Shown here piece by piece: positions 26,418 through 34,885 of a stretch of 53,799 nt of DNA. Within the stretch, counting starts at the first letter, position 1. Every line of letters starts with the position of its first letter. A program made the position numbers and the translations under genes. Source of the DNA: WHSP01 sp964424945 (GTDB taxonomy: Bacteria; Gemmatimonadota; Gemmatimonadetes; Longimicrobiales; Longimicrobiaceae); the NCBI GenBank assembly GCA_964424945.1, contig CAYRLB010000013.1, positions 1 to 53,799 of the forward strand. The letters are read 5' to 3'. The notes below the pieces were generated by a model. The model had not been told where the DNA came from and did no database searches. It was given only the letters and a program-made list of their open reading frames with translations.

Positions 26418-26540
26418 CTATTCCTCCCGACGCTCTGCGCGACGCTTGCGTTGGCGGTGACTCGTTGACATAAACGTCCCCGGCGGCATGAATCAGGACC
26501 GTCCAGGGAGGGACCGGCATACCCCGCGCCACCCATGGCC

Positions 26541-26569
26541 AGGGTATCAAGAATGATTCTGCTTATCAA
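26541..26569 (-). promoter_or_regulatory. Sigma-70-type promoter of the suf operon
   Basis: On the minus strand TTGATA (26569-26564), a 17-base spacer and TACCCT (26546-26541), giving a leader of about 115 bases before sufC. Confidence 0.55.
26549..26567 (-). promoter_or_regulatory. Fur-box-like operator overlapping the suf promoter
   Basis: GATAAGCAGAATCATTCTT agrees with the 19-base Fur consensus GATAATGATAATCATTATC at 14 positions. It is centred on the perfect palindrome AGAATnATTCT (26550-26560). It fills the spacer between -35 and -10, where a bound repressor would block transcription. Iron-dependent repression of suf by Fur is known elsewhere; the site here is unproven. Confidence 0.5.
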
Positions 26570-26712
26570 TTGGAACGTAGGCCGGAAGGCACGGGGTGTC
26601 AAGCCGCTCAACAGACCGCCGGGGAGGGGTCCGCGGCGCGGCTCGCCCGTCCCGGAACTTGCGTTGATTGCAGGCGTCTGCGGCTATGCGCAGACCGAAC
26701 CCCGGAGATCAG

Positions 26713-27591
26713 ATGACGGATTCGATCGTGAGGAGTGGGGCAGCAGGTGAGGAAGGCCCGTCACGAGGTTCGCAGGGCCCGACGGTGCTGGTGCTCGGAG
26801 GCGGGGGGATGAAGGGAATCGCTCACATCGGTGCGGCTCGGGCGCTCGAGGGGGCGGCGATCCGCCCCGACGCCATCGTCGGCACGAGCATCGGCGCACT
26901 GATCGGAACCCTTCTCGCGAGCGGGCTCGGCTGGCGCGAGCTGATGGAGGTCGCCCGGCGCATGAAGAAGGAGGACATCGTCTCCGTCAACAGAAGGGCG
27001 CTCTGGCTGGGGGGCGTCCGGGCGGCTTCTGTCTTCGATCCCGACCCCTTCCGGGAATGGATGGAGCGCGTTCTCCCTGTCCGCGACTTCCGCGAGTTGA
27101 TGGTGCCGCTCCGCTTCAACGCCACGTCACTGGTGACGGGCCGCGAGGTCTGGTTCGGGAGCGAACGGGAGCAGAAGGTGCCACTTGTCGATGCGATCTA
27201 TGCATCGTGTGCGCTCCCCGTCTACTTCCCGCCGATGTACATCGGGGATGATGTGCTGGTCGATGGAGGGGTCATCAACCCGCTGCCACTTTCGGAGGCG
27301 GCGAGCTTCAAGCCGGCGCGGGTGATCGCAATCGATGTAGGCGCAGACCTGAACCCCCCGGAGGAGGGCTTCTTTGATCAGGGTCTCGTCGCGATCCACG
27401 ACCGCGTCCTGAGCCTGAATCTGCAGCATCGCAGGGCGGAGGCGCTCGAGAAGTTCAGCGATCTCCCGATGGTGTATGTGCGTCCGAAGATCGGGCACCT
27501 GCACACCTTCGATTTCGAGCGCTCTCAGTTCTTCATGGAGGAAGGGTATCGGGCGACGAGCGAGGCGCTGGAAGCGGCGGCCTCGCTCTGA
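26713..27591 (+). CDS. Patatin-like phospholipase
   Basis: Serine lipid acyl hydrolase of the RssA/patatin type with a Ser-Asp dyad. The 292-residue protein has the oxyanion loop LVLGGGGMKGIAHIGA, nucleophile S59 in GTSIGAL, and the aspartate D184 in VLVDGGVINPLP. No signal peptide, so probably cytosolic or membrane-peripheral. Start ATG 26713 has GGAG about 10 bases upstream and gives a conventional N-terminus; an earlier in-frame ATG at 26668 lacks this. It is divergent from the suf operon and convergent, with 16 bases between, with the next gene. Confidence 0.9.
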   Translation: MTDSIVRSGAAGEEGPSRGSQGPTVLVLGGGGMKGIAHIGAARALEGAAIRPDAIVGTSIGALIGTLLASGLGWRELMEVARRMKKEDIVSVNRRALWLGGVRAASVFDPDPFREWMERVLPVRDFRELMVPLRFNATSLVTGREVWFGSEREQKVPLVDAIYASCALPVYFPPMYIGDDVLVDGGVINPLPLSEAASFKPARVIAIDVGADLNPPEEGFFDQGLVAIHDRVLSLNLQHRRAEALEKFSDLPMVYVRPKIGHLHTFDFERSQFFMEEGYRATSEALEAAASL

Positions 27592-27607
27592 TGGACGCGT
27601 AGAAGGT

Positions 27608-28096
27608 TCAGGGGGCGGGCGGGTTTGTCACGGCGGGAGAGGGCGTGACGGCGGCCGGATTCTGTCGCCCTGCAGGATGGACGGCGGAGAAGTACCGCGT
27701 ATACATCATGTTGAGACGTGTGGTCGCCTCGGGCTCGGCGCGGGAGAGCTGGGTGATGATTTCGTCGCGCTCGGACATGATCGCGTTGAGCGCCTGTCGC
27801 TGCCCTGCGTCCTCGAGCCCGGGGATGCCCCCTTCCAGATCGCTGAAGAAGTTCGCCATGAGCTGGCGAGCCCGCTCGTAGTTTCCGCGCTGCGACTCGG
27901 AGAGTGCAGCGGCGAGCCGGCCGCCCATATCGAGCATGGTGACTTCGTGATTGGCTGCCGTCAGCTCCCGCTGGAGCGAGCGTGCCCGCATCCACTGGGG
28001 AATGAAGCCGATGAGGAAGGCCACGACCAGCAGCGCGGCGATGATGCTGATCATCCGCGCTCTGGATGTGCTGGAGGGTCTGGTATCTCCGTCCAC
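27608..28096 (-). CDS. Hypothetical single-pass membrane protein
   Basis: Not recognised; 162 residues. One N-terminal transmembrane helix (MISIIAALLVVAFLIGFIPQWM, about 15-36) is followed by a predicted helical region with coiled-coil character (RARSLQRELTAANHEVTMLDMGGRLAAALSESQRGNYERARQLMANFFSDLEG) and a proline-rich tail. Likely anchored in the inner membrane with a periplasmic helical domain. It lies 139 bases downstream of the ABC permease gene and may be part of that unit. Confidence 0.6.
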   Translation of the reverse strand: MDGDTRPSSTSRARMISIIAALLVVAFLIGFIPQWMRARSLQRELTAANHEVTMLDMGGRLAAALSESQRGNYERARQLMANFFSDLEGGIPGLEDAGQRQALNAIMSERDEIITQLSRAEPEATTRLNMMYTRYFSAVHPAGRQNPAAVTPSPAVTNPPAP

Positions 28097-28235
28097 GGAT
28101 CTCCGTTGGGTGGAAGGGAAGGATTCGTTGGGCGCTCGGTCCGGCCTGAGTGCTCAGCGCAATCGCGTTCAACTTCTACGCCGAATCCACGAAAGGAAAG
28201 CTTCCGGGAGTCGCGGGCATCCGACGATGCCGGTT

Positions 28236-28946
28236 CTAGGGCAGTTCCCGCGTTCTCAGGACGACACCGGCTGCGACGAGAAGGATCAGACCGTACGCAG
28301 CCGCATACAGAGCCGGAATCCAGGCAATCTGACCGTCGAGCAGACCCTCCCATACCCGCGCCACGGCGCCGTGCGGTGGAAGAATGAGGAGAACGATCTG
28401 CCGCACCGGCAGTGACGCGTTTGCCAGGCTGACGTCGAGGATTCCGGGCACGAAGGTCGGCAGAAAGAAAAGGAATGCGGTGAATGTGTCGCCTCTTGGC
28501 ATCACGGCGGAGAGGAAGGTCACCAGGCCGCCATATACGAGCGCGGTAAGCAGGGGAAGAAGAAGCCCCATCCAGCCGCGCGGCGTGGTTCCCCAGGCGA
28601 TCACCTGTCCGACTGCCAGGAAGAGGACCGAACCGATCATCGCGACGGCGTACGCGATGGCCAGGCGCAGACCGTAATAGGTCACCGGTGACACCGGGTT
28701 GGCGAAGAGGAGGCGGGTGTACCCCATCTGCCGGTCCCGCGATATCCTGCCGCCCAGGAGGATGATCATCGTCAATGCGGCGAAGTAGGATATCGTCGCC
28801 GAAACGCCGAGCGGTCCGAGATAGAGCGACTGGAGGTCGAACTCCTCGTGCTGGTGGAAGCCGGGTTCCAGAGCGTAGAGCAGCGCCGCGATCCCGAGCA
28901 GAGAAAGCAGCCGCCACCGGATGTCATGAAGGATGAGAGCGATCAT
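28236..28946 (-). CDS. ABC transporter permease (ABC-2 type, NosY-like)
   Basis: Six-helix integral membrane subunit of 236 residues. Hydrophobic segments alternate with short loops from LLSLLGIAALLYAL to YGLILLVAAGVVL. The segment GGRISRDRQMGYTRLLFANPVSPVTYY matches the amphipathic coupling region of ABC-2 permeases of the NosY/CcmB-like kind. The start codon is fused to the stop of the ATPase gene (ATGA). Substrate unknown; export is likely from the family. Confidence 0.82.
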   Translation of the reverse strand: MIALILHDIRWRLLSLLGIAALLYALEPGFHQHEEFDLQSLYLGPLGVSATISYFAALTMIILLGGRISRDRQMGYTRLLFANPVSPVTYYGLRLAIAYAVAMIGSVLFLAVGQVIAWGTTPRGWMGLLLPLLTALVYGGLVTFLSAVMPRGDTFTAFLFFLPTFVPGILDVSLANASLPVRQIVLLILPPHGAVARVWEGLLDGQIAWIPALYAAAYGLILLVAAGVVLRTRELP

Positions 28947-29683
28947 CAGCGCGGAGCGGGAAGCTCGGAGACCCGTGCGAGGAAGCGCTCTTCCAGCGGC
29001 ACGTGTCCGCTCGGTGAGAGATCTCCCTCGATCCGGCCATTGTGAAGCAGCAGGACTGAATCAGCGAGCCGCTCGACCTCGGCCAGGGTATGTGAAGCGA
29101 TGACGAGGATCCTCCTCGGGTCGGCGGAACGCCACTCGCTCAGGACGGCTCTCAGCTCCGCGATCCAGACCGGATCGAGGCCATCTGTCGGCTCGTCGAG
29201 GACCATGATGGAACGGTCGACGAGGATCGCCTGGGCGATCGCAACGCGTTGGACATTCCCCTTCGAGAGGGAGCGAAGGCGCCGGTTCGCCAGATGTGTG
29301 AGGCCGAGGCGATCGATAGCGCGCTCCACCGCCGCCCACGGATCGCCGGGTGCATCGGCCAGCATCGCGAAGGTACCGAGCGCGTTGCGGACCGTCCAGC
29401 CGCCCGGGAAGGTGGCGCGTTCGGGTACGTAGGCCACACCCTTGGCTTCGACGTATGCTCGCGGCAGGAGCCCGTCGATTGTCGCCGAGCCGGAGGTCGG
29501 CCGCGCATAGCCGAGCAGGATCCGGATGAGCGTGCTCTTGCCGGCGCCGTTCAGGCCGACGATGCCCAGGGCCGAACCCGGAGGGATGCGAAGCGTGATC
29601 CCGTCGAGGGCTGTTACGGCTTCGCGCCGCCCGACGAGGGGGCCGGCGCGATACCGCTTGACGACGTCGACAAGCTCGATCAT
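28946..29683 (-). CDS. ABC transporter ATP-binding protein
   Basis: ATPase partner of the permease gene that overlaps its stop. The 245-residue protein has Walker A GLNGAGKST, signature LSKGNVQRVAIAQA (the S of LSGG kept, second G replaced by K), Walker B SIMVLDEPTDGLDP and the switch histidine in VIASHT. Start ATG 29683 (MIELVDVVKRYR) fits the family; a longer frame from 29773 adds residues without similarity. It resembles NosF/CcmA-type exporters. Confidence 0.88.
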   Translation of the reverse strand: MIELVDVVKRYRAGPLVGRREAVTALDGITLRIPPGSALGIVGLNGAGKSTLIRILLGYARPTSGSATIDGLLPRAYVEAKGVAYVPERATFPGGWTVRNALGTFAMLADAPGDPWAAVERAIDRLGLTHLANRRLRSLSKGNVQRVAIAQAILVDRSIMVLDEPTDGLDPVWIAELRAVLSEWRSADPRRILVIASHTLAEVERLADSVLLLHNGRIEGDLSPSGHVPLEERFLARVSELPAPR

Positions 29684-29857
29684 CGATGTCCGGGTCGGAT
29701 GGGAAACTTCAGCCTGGACAATTATATCATCCCCTTCACAATGCGTGGAGAGCACCGGCACCCGTATGTCCATGGAGCCGGCCGACGGTATGCAGGAGCC
29801 GTTGGGTGTCGCATCATTGTAGCGACCCGCTGTGCATCGAATTCAACCGGAAGAAAA

Positions 29858-30667
29858 ATGTCGCACGAACTGAGCTACACGCGGATCACGAGCCAGGACG
29901 ATACGCCGGTGCGGTGGCTCTACATTCTTCATGGAATCTACGGCACGGGGAAGAACTGGGGCAGCGTCGCGCGGCGCCTGGTGGATTCACTCGATGGGTG
30001 GGGAGTCGTTCTCGTCGATCTACGTCTTCATGGTGGCTCCCAGGGTTTCGCGCCGCCGCATACTGTCGAAGCGTGTGCCGAGGATCTGCGCCGGCTGGAG
30101 ATCTCGAGTGGCCTGCCTCCTTCGGCAATTCTCGGGCACTCCTTCGGCGGGAAGGTCGCGCTTGTGCGGGCGGCGGCGGGCGAGGAATCGCTGCGTCAGG
30201 TCTGGGTCGCGGATACGACTCTCGATGCGGGGGAGCCGGCGGGTTCCGCGTGGCGGGTCCTGGAGATCGTCCGCGGGCTGCCGGAAGATTTCGGGTCACG
30301 CGATGAGGTCGTAGACGCGCTGGTGGCGGAAGGATATGCTCCCGGTATGGGACAGTGGATGGCGATGAACCTCGAGCGCGATGGCGATCGTCTCCGGTGG
30401 AAGCTCGACTGGGAGGCGATCGAGGCGGTGCTGCGCGACTTCTTCGCGACGGATGTCTGGTCGGTCATCGAGAACCCGCCTGCAGAGCTGGAGGTTCATG
30501 TGATCCGGGCCTTGAAGTCAGACTCGATCGAGGCCGCGGGCGCGGAAAGGCTTCTCGCGGCGGGGGAGAAAACGGGGAAGGTGCACCTTCATGAGGTCGA
30601 TGCGGGGCACTGGCTGAACGTTGATAACCCCGAGGCGGTTCTGGATCTTCTGGTCAGCCATCTCTGA
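29858..30667 (+). CDS. Alpha/beta hydrolase (YbfF-like esterase)
   Basis: Cytosolic serine hydrolase of 269 residues. It opens with the oxyanion segment LYILHGIYGTGKNWG, has VLVDLRLHGGSQ, nucleophile S95 in GHSFGGKVAL, and the catalytic histidine in DAGHWLNVDNPE near the C-terminus. This pattern is that of YbfF/abhydrolase-11 esterases acting on acyl esters or thioesters. Start ATG 29858 is chosen because residues before it lack similarity. Natural substrate unknown. Confidence 0.87.
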   Translation: MSHELSYTRITSQDDTPVRWLYILHGIYGTGKNWGSVARRLVDSLDGWGVVLVDLRLHGGSQGFAPPHTVEACAEDLRRLEISSGLPPSAILGHSFGGKVALVRAAAGEESLRQVWVADTTLDAGEPAGSAWRVLEIVRGLPEDFGSRDEVVDALVAEGYAPGMGQWMAMNLERDGDRLRWKLDWEAIEAVLRDFFATDVWSVIENPPAELEVHVIRALKSDSIEAAGAERLLAAGEKTGKVHLHEVDAGHWLNVDNPEAVLDLLVSHL

Positions 30668-30718
30668 CCCGGGTTCCTGAGTCCAGGAGCTCGGGGTTGG
30701 AGATGGAGAGTGGAGGTC

Positions 30719-30751
30719 GGAGGGAGATCCGTCGTACTGCCATCTCCCTCC
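30719..30751. terminator. Hairpin between the hydrolase gene and argH
   Basis: GGAGGGAGAT (30719-30728) and ATCTCCCTCC (30742-30751) form a 10-bp stem with a 13-base loop, between convergent genes. There is no strong T-tract. Confidence 0.5.
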
Positions 30752-30841
30752 GCGTTCTCCGCGGTTCCGCGTGGGCCCTGCACGCCATTCTCCCTTATCG
30801 GCCGGGCCCTCCCCCCGCGCCCCGCGCGACCAGCAGATCAT

Positions 30842-32245
30842 CTACCGCTCGACCGCTTCACGGAGCGCGATGATCTGCGCCTTCACCGAGCTCGACGCCG
30901 TCCCGCCCGGCACCGCGCGAGCCTCCAGCGACCGCAGCGGATCGAAGAGCGCAGGAAGGTCCGCCGCCTCGAAAGTCTCCGAAACCTCCACAAAGCTCGT
31001 CCTCGGCAGATCCGAGAGAGGCACACCCTTCACCTCGGCTTCCCGGACGAGCTTCCCGACCATCTCGTGCGCCTCACGGAAAGGAACGCCGCTCCGGACA
31101 AGGTAGTCCGCCAGATCCGTAGCGAGCATCGAAGGATCGACGGCCGCACGACACCGCTCACGGTTGAAGGACATCGTCCGCAAGGTTCCGATCACTGCCG
31201 GGAGCAGGGCGAGAAGCGAGTCGAAGCTCTCGAAAAGCGTCTCCTTGTCCTCCTGCAGATCCTTGTTGTATCCGGTCGGGAGCCCCTTCAGCAGGGTCAG
31301 CGATGACACGACAGCACCGATCAGCCGTCCGGCCTTCCCGCGCGCGAGCTCCATCGCGTCCGGGTTCCGCTTCTGCGGCATCAGCGAGCTCCCGGTCGAA
31401 TACTGATCGGAGAGCGTGACGAAGCCGAACTCGGCCGAGGAGAAGAGAATCAGATCCTCGCCGATCCTCGACAGATGAACCCCGATCGTCGCACAGACGA
31501 AGAGGAGCTCCGCGATCCAGTCCCGATCCCCGACGGCATCGATGCTGTTCTGCGAGATCGCATCGAAGCCGAGCGTCTCCCGGAGAAATTCGCGATCGAC
31601 CGGGAAGGGGCAGCCGGCGATTGCCCCCGATCCAAGCGGAAGGACCGACGCGCGGCGGCGTGCGTCCCGGAGGCGGTCGCTGTCCCGCACGAGCGCCCAT
31701 GCATGGGAGAGCAGCCACTGCGATGCGGAGATCGGCTGAGCGCGCTGAAGATGCGTATACGACGGCATCACAACGTCGAGATGGTCTTCTGCCAGATCGA
31801 CGAGGGCGCTCTGAACCCCCGAGAGGAGCTCCAGCAGCTCGTCGCTGGCGGAGAGGGCCCAGAGCCGGGTGTCCGTGCCTACCTGGTCGTTCCGCGAGCG
31901 ACCGGTGTGGAGCTTCCCGGCGACCGTCCCTGCCTCGACGCGAAGCAGCCGCTCAACGAGGCTGTGTATGTCCTCGTCGGGCGCGTTCTCCCAATCACGT
32001 TCCGACCAGGAGCCGAGGTGGTCCGCGACCCGTTGCAAGCCCTCCAGAAGCTTCTGCGCTTCATCTTCTGCAACCACGCCGGCGCGCCCCAGCGCGGCAG
32101 CCCATGCGCGGCTTCCGGCGATGTCCTGGCGCCAGAGGCGATGGTCGACCGGAAGAGACTTGTTGAGGCGGTCCATCTCCGCCGACGGTTCGCTCGAAAA
32201 GCGACCGCCCCACAACTTCCCCTGACCGGCAGATCCAGACGTCAC
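30842..32245 (-). CDS. argH: Argininosuccinate lyase
   Basis: Splits argininosuccinate into arginine and fumarate, the final step of arginine synthesis. The 467 residues are typical. Hallmarks: KLWGGRFSSEPS at the N-terminus, LHTGRSRNDQVGTDTRL, and the fumarase-superfamily signature GSSLMPQKRNPDAMELARGK carrying the catalytic serine. It is separated from argA by 122 bases with an intrinsic terminator-like hairpin, so expression may be partly uncoupled from the upstream arg genes. Confidence 0.97.
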   Translation of the reverse strand: MTSGSAGQGKLWGGRFSSEPSAEMDRLNKSLPVDHRLWRQDIAGSRAWAAALGRAGVVAEDEAQKLLEGLQRVADHLGSWSERDWENAPDEDIHSLVERLLRVEAGTVAGKLHTGRSRNDQVGTDTRLWALSASDELLELLSGVQSALVDLAEDHLDVVMPSYTHLQRAQPISASQWLLSHAWALVRDSDRLRDARRRASVLPLGSGAIAGCPFPVDREFLRETLGFDAISQNSIDAVGDRDWIAELLFVCATIGVHLSRIGEDLILFSSAEFGFVTLSDQYSTGSSLMPQKRNPDAMELARGKAGRLIGAVVSSLTLLKGLPTGYNKDLQEDKETLFESFDSLLALLPAVIGTLRTMSFNRERCRAAVDPSMLATDLADYLVRSGVPFREAHEMVGKLVREAEVKGVPLSDLPRTSFVEVSETFEAADLPALFDPLRSLEARAVPGGTASSSVKAQIIALREAVER

Positions 32246-32277
32246 AACGCGGCTCCTTTACTCACAGGTCGAATCCG

Positions 32278-32321
32278 AAAAAAGGAAAGGGGCGGGCGAC
32301 GGTCTCCACCGCGCGCGCCCC
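32278..32321 (-). terminator. Intrinsic terminator-like hairpin between argA and argH
   Basis: On the minus strand GGGGCGCGCGCGG (32321-32309), a six-base loop and CCGTCGCCCGCCCC (32302-32289) make an imperfect GC-rich stem, followed by TTTCCTTTTTT (32288-32278). It would end or attenuate the argCBDA transcript. Confidence 0.6.
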
Positions 32322-32367
32322 GACATGAAAACAGTGTATCCCCCGCGATCGGGGCCCCTCCGAACCC

Positions 32368-32943
32368 TCAGATCCGGCGCGCTACCGCGATCTCGTCGCA
32401 GGCGTGAAGTTTCGGACAGCTACGGCAATCCGCCCACACCTTCAGCGGAAAGGTCTCCTTCGGCGTGACCTCGAAACCGAGGTGCCCGAAGAACCCCGGC
32501 CGCAGTGTCAGCGCAAACACCTGCTCGAGCCCGAGCGCACGGGCATCGTCGACGAGCCGGTCGACGAGCATCCTGCCGATACCCATCCCCTGAGCTTCTT
32601 CTCCCACCGCGAGAGAACAGATCTCGGCGAGGCTCTCATTGTAGACGCGGAGCGCGCCGCAGCCGAGAACCGCGCCCCTGTCGTCCGTCGCGACGACGAA
32701 CTCACGAAAGCTTCGCGCAAGCTGATCGAAGCTCTTCGGTAGCATGAGGTTTGCGCTCGCGAAGCGACGAATGAGCGGCTCCACCTCGCGCATGTCGGCG
32801 ATCCGGGCCGCGCGGACCGTCACCCGCGGCGCGACCTGCGCAGACGATCGGGCGTCGGCAGACGCCTCCCCACGGGGCATCTCTGCGCCCGAAGATGCGT
32901 TGCGGACCGTCATCGGCCACCGACGCGAGATGCTGACCAGCAT
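32368..32943 (-). CDS. argA: N-acetylglutamate synthase, short GNAT form
   Basis: GNAT acyltransferase making N-acetylglutamate, the first step of arginine synthesis. From about residue 41 the GNAT fold is clear: VTVRAARIADMREVEPLI, the acetyl-CoA loop EEAQGMGIGRMLVDRLVDDAR, and a C-terminal WADCRSCPKLHACDEIAV segment that is characteristic of the single-domain synthases known from Mycobacterium and relatives. The first 40 residues are low-complexity and the true start may lie further in. It follows argD by two bases. With an ArgA here and no argJ visible, the linear rather than cyclic acetyl route is suggested. Confidence 0.87.
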   Translation of the reverse strand: MLVSISRRWPMTVRNASSGAEMPRGEASADARSSAQVAPRVTVRAARIADMREVEPLIRRFASANLMLPKSFDQLARSFREFVVATDDRGAVLGCGALRVYNESLAEICSLAVGEEAQGMGIGRMLVDRLVDDARALGLEQVFALTLRPGFFGHLGFEVTPKETFPLKVWADCRSCPKLHACDEIAVARRI

Positions 32944-32945
32944 CG

Positions 32946-34127
32946 TCAGAGCAGATCCTCGAGGATTGCGAGCCCCCGCACGAGGTCCGATTCATCGATC
33001 GAGAGGGGCGGAACGAGCCGCACGACGTTCGCACCCGCTCCAACCAGGAGAAGCCCGGCCTGCAGACCAGCGGTGACGATGTCTCCCGCCGGTACCTTCA
33101 CCTCGATCCCCCAGATCAGTCCCACCCCGCGGACCGCCACCACATTCGGCTTGCGCAGCGCCAGAGCGCCGAGCCGCTCACCGAGCAGCTCGCCCTTGCG
33201 CCGGACCTCCTCGAGGAACGCAGGCGAGCCGACCTTCCGGCAGACCGCGAGCGCGGCGGAAGCGACGAGGGGTCCGCCTCCGAATGTTGTCGCGTGATCA
33301 CCCGCCTGTACCGCCGCCGCGATATGCTCCTTCAGCAGCACGCCCCCCATCGGGAGCCCCCCCGCAAGCGGCTTTGCGATCGTCATCAGGTCGGGTTCCA
33401 CCCCGGGACCTTCGTGCGCCCACAGGGTTCCCGTCCGACCGAGACCGACCTGCACCTCGTCGAAGATGAGCGCCACTTCGTGCTCGTCGCAAAGCTCCCG
33501 TACCCTCGTGAGGAAGCCCTCCGGAAGGGGAAGCACACCCCCCTCTGCCTGCAGCGGTTCGATGATGATCGCGGCGGTTCGCGCGCGATCGATCGTCGAA
33601 CGCAGCTGATCGAGATCGCCGACGTCACAGAACCGGACCCCCGGCATCAGTGGCTGGAAGGGCTTCTGGTACGAGGGCCGGTCGGTCGCCGCGAGCGCCC
33701 CGAAGGTTCTGCCATGGAAGCTGCCGCGGAACGCGATGATCTCGTGCTTCTCCGCGCCGCCCCGCTCCCGCGCCCAGCGCCGGGCGAACTTGAAGGCGCC
33801 CTCATTCGCTTCCGCGCCTGAATTGCAGAAGAAGACGCGGTCGGCGAAGGAGTGCTCGACCAGCCAGGAGGCGAGCTCGGCCGCGGGCGCCGTGCGGAAG
33901 AGGTTCGATGTGTGGACGACCCCTGCGTCGAGCGCGTCACGAACCGCAGCGTTGAAGTCCGGATCGCCATAGCCCAGCGCATTCACGGCGATACCCGCCG
34001 TGAAGTCGAGGTAGCGGGTACCATCCTCCGCGATGAGGTGCGATCCCTCGCCCGCCACGAAGACGGGACCCGCCTGCCGATATACGCCGAGGAGGGCATC
34101 CGCCCCGGTAGTCGCCGAAGTCGTCAT
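32946..34127 (-). CDS. argD: Acetylornithine aminotransferase
   Basis: PLP enzyme interconverting N-acetylglutamate semialdehyde and N-acetylornithine. The 393-residue class III aminotransferase has NSGAEANEGAFKFARRW, AFRGSFHGRTFGALAAT, the aspartate in LIFDEVQVGLGRTG, and the PLP lysine in MTIAKPLAGGLPMG. It lies eight bases after argB. Some homologues also act on succinyldiaminopimelate in lysine synthesis; that cannot be excluded. Confidence 0.95.
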   Translation of the reverse strand: MTTSATTGADALLGVYRQAGPVFVAGEGSHLIAEDGTRYLDFTAGIAVNALGYGDPDFNAAVRDALDAGVVHTSNLFRTAPAAELASWLVEHSFADRVFFCNSGAEANEGAFKFARRWARERGGAEKHEIIAFRGSFHGRTFGALAATDRPSYQKPFQPLMPGVRFCDVGDLDQLRSTIDRARTAAIIIEPLQAEGGVLPLPEGFLTRVRELCDEHEVALIFDEVQVGLGRTGTLWAHEGPGVEPDLMTIAKPLAGGLPMGGVLLKEHIAAAVQAGDHATTFGGGPLVASAALAVCRKVGSPAFLEEVRRKGELLGERLGALALRKPNVVAVRGVGLIWGIEVKVPAGDIVTAGLQAGLLLVGAGANVVRLVPPLSIDESDLVRGLAILEDLL

Positions 34128-34135
34128 TCGAGCCT

Positions 34136-34885
34136 CTACGCGATGATTCGTGTTCCGCTGTCTGCATCGAGCATCGAGATATCGCCGATGCGCACATCCT
34201 TCACTCCCGAACCGGCCGCCCGCATCGCGGCGCGGAGCTTGGGGATCATTCCGCCACTCGCCACACCCGCCGCGATGAGCTCCTCCAGCTCCCCCGTCGT
34301 GACTCTCTCGAGCACCGCATCATCCGCCAGGACGCCCGGCACATTCGAGACGAGAAGGAAGCGCTCCGACCGAAGCGCACCCGCGACAGCGGCAGCAGCA
34401 TCGTCGGCGTTCACATTCAACGCCCCGCCCTCCGGCCCACGGGAGACGGGTGATACGACCGGCGTCACGCCATTGTCGATCAGCAGCTCCATCAGGGTGG
34501 TGTCGACATTCCGGATTTCTCCCGTCAGCCCCAGCTGCCCGCCGCGTGCAGGTACGGCGTGAAGGGTCGGCCCATCTTCTCCGGAGATCCCGGCTGCCCG
34601 AGCGCCGGCGCCGATGAGCGCCGCGGCGAGCCTCTTGTTCACCAGCCCGGAAAGCACCATCGAGACTGCGCGAAGGGCATCGGGGGTGGTGACGCGAAGC
34701 CCCTCCCGCCACTCGGGTTCGGCTCCGAGCGTGCGCTGAAGATCGGTGACTTCCTTGCCTCCCCCATGCACGATGACTGTCGGGCGACCTGAAGAAGCGA
34801 CCGACGCCGCAAAGCGGGAGACCCACCCGGCGTCGTCGATCTCGTTACCCCCGACCTTGACGACCGTAAGGCCGCTCGCGCTCAC
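34136..34885 (-). CDS. argB: Acetylglutamate kinase
   Basis: Phosphorylates N-acetylglutamate. The 249-residue protein is the short, E. coli-like form without the N-terminal helix of arginine-inhibited enzymes. Motifs: VVKVGGNEI at the N-terminus, VIVHGGGKEVTDL, and GALNVNADDAAAAVAGAL. The start is GTG, overlapping the argC stop as GTGA, so it is translationally coupled. The lack of the inhibitory helix suggests end-product control acts elsewhere, for example through ArgR. Confidence 0.95.
   Translation of the reverse strand: MSASGLTVVKVGGNEIDDAGWVSRFAASVASSGRPTVIVHGGGKEVTDLQRTLGAEPEWREGLRVTTPDALRAVSMVLSGLVNKRLAAALIGAGARAAGISGEDGPTLHAVPARGGQLGLTGEIRNVDTTLMELLIDNGVTPVVSPVSRGPEGGALNVNADDAAAAVAGALRSERFLLVSNVPGVLADDAVLERVTTGELEELIAAGVASGGMIPKLRAAMRAAGSGVKDVRIGDISMLDADSGTRIIA

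Larger units (their letters stand above)
26418..26712. other. Divergent promoter region, sufC / patatin gene
   Basis: About 295 non-coding bases. The sufC promoter and a Fur-box-like palindrome occupy 26541-26569. The remainder, toward the patatin gene, shows no further motif. Confidence 0.5.
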
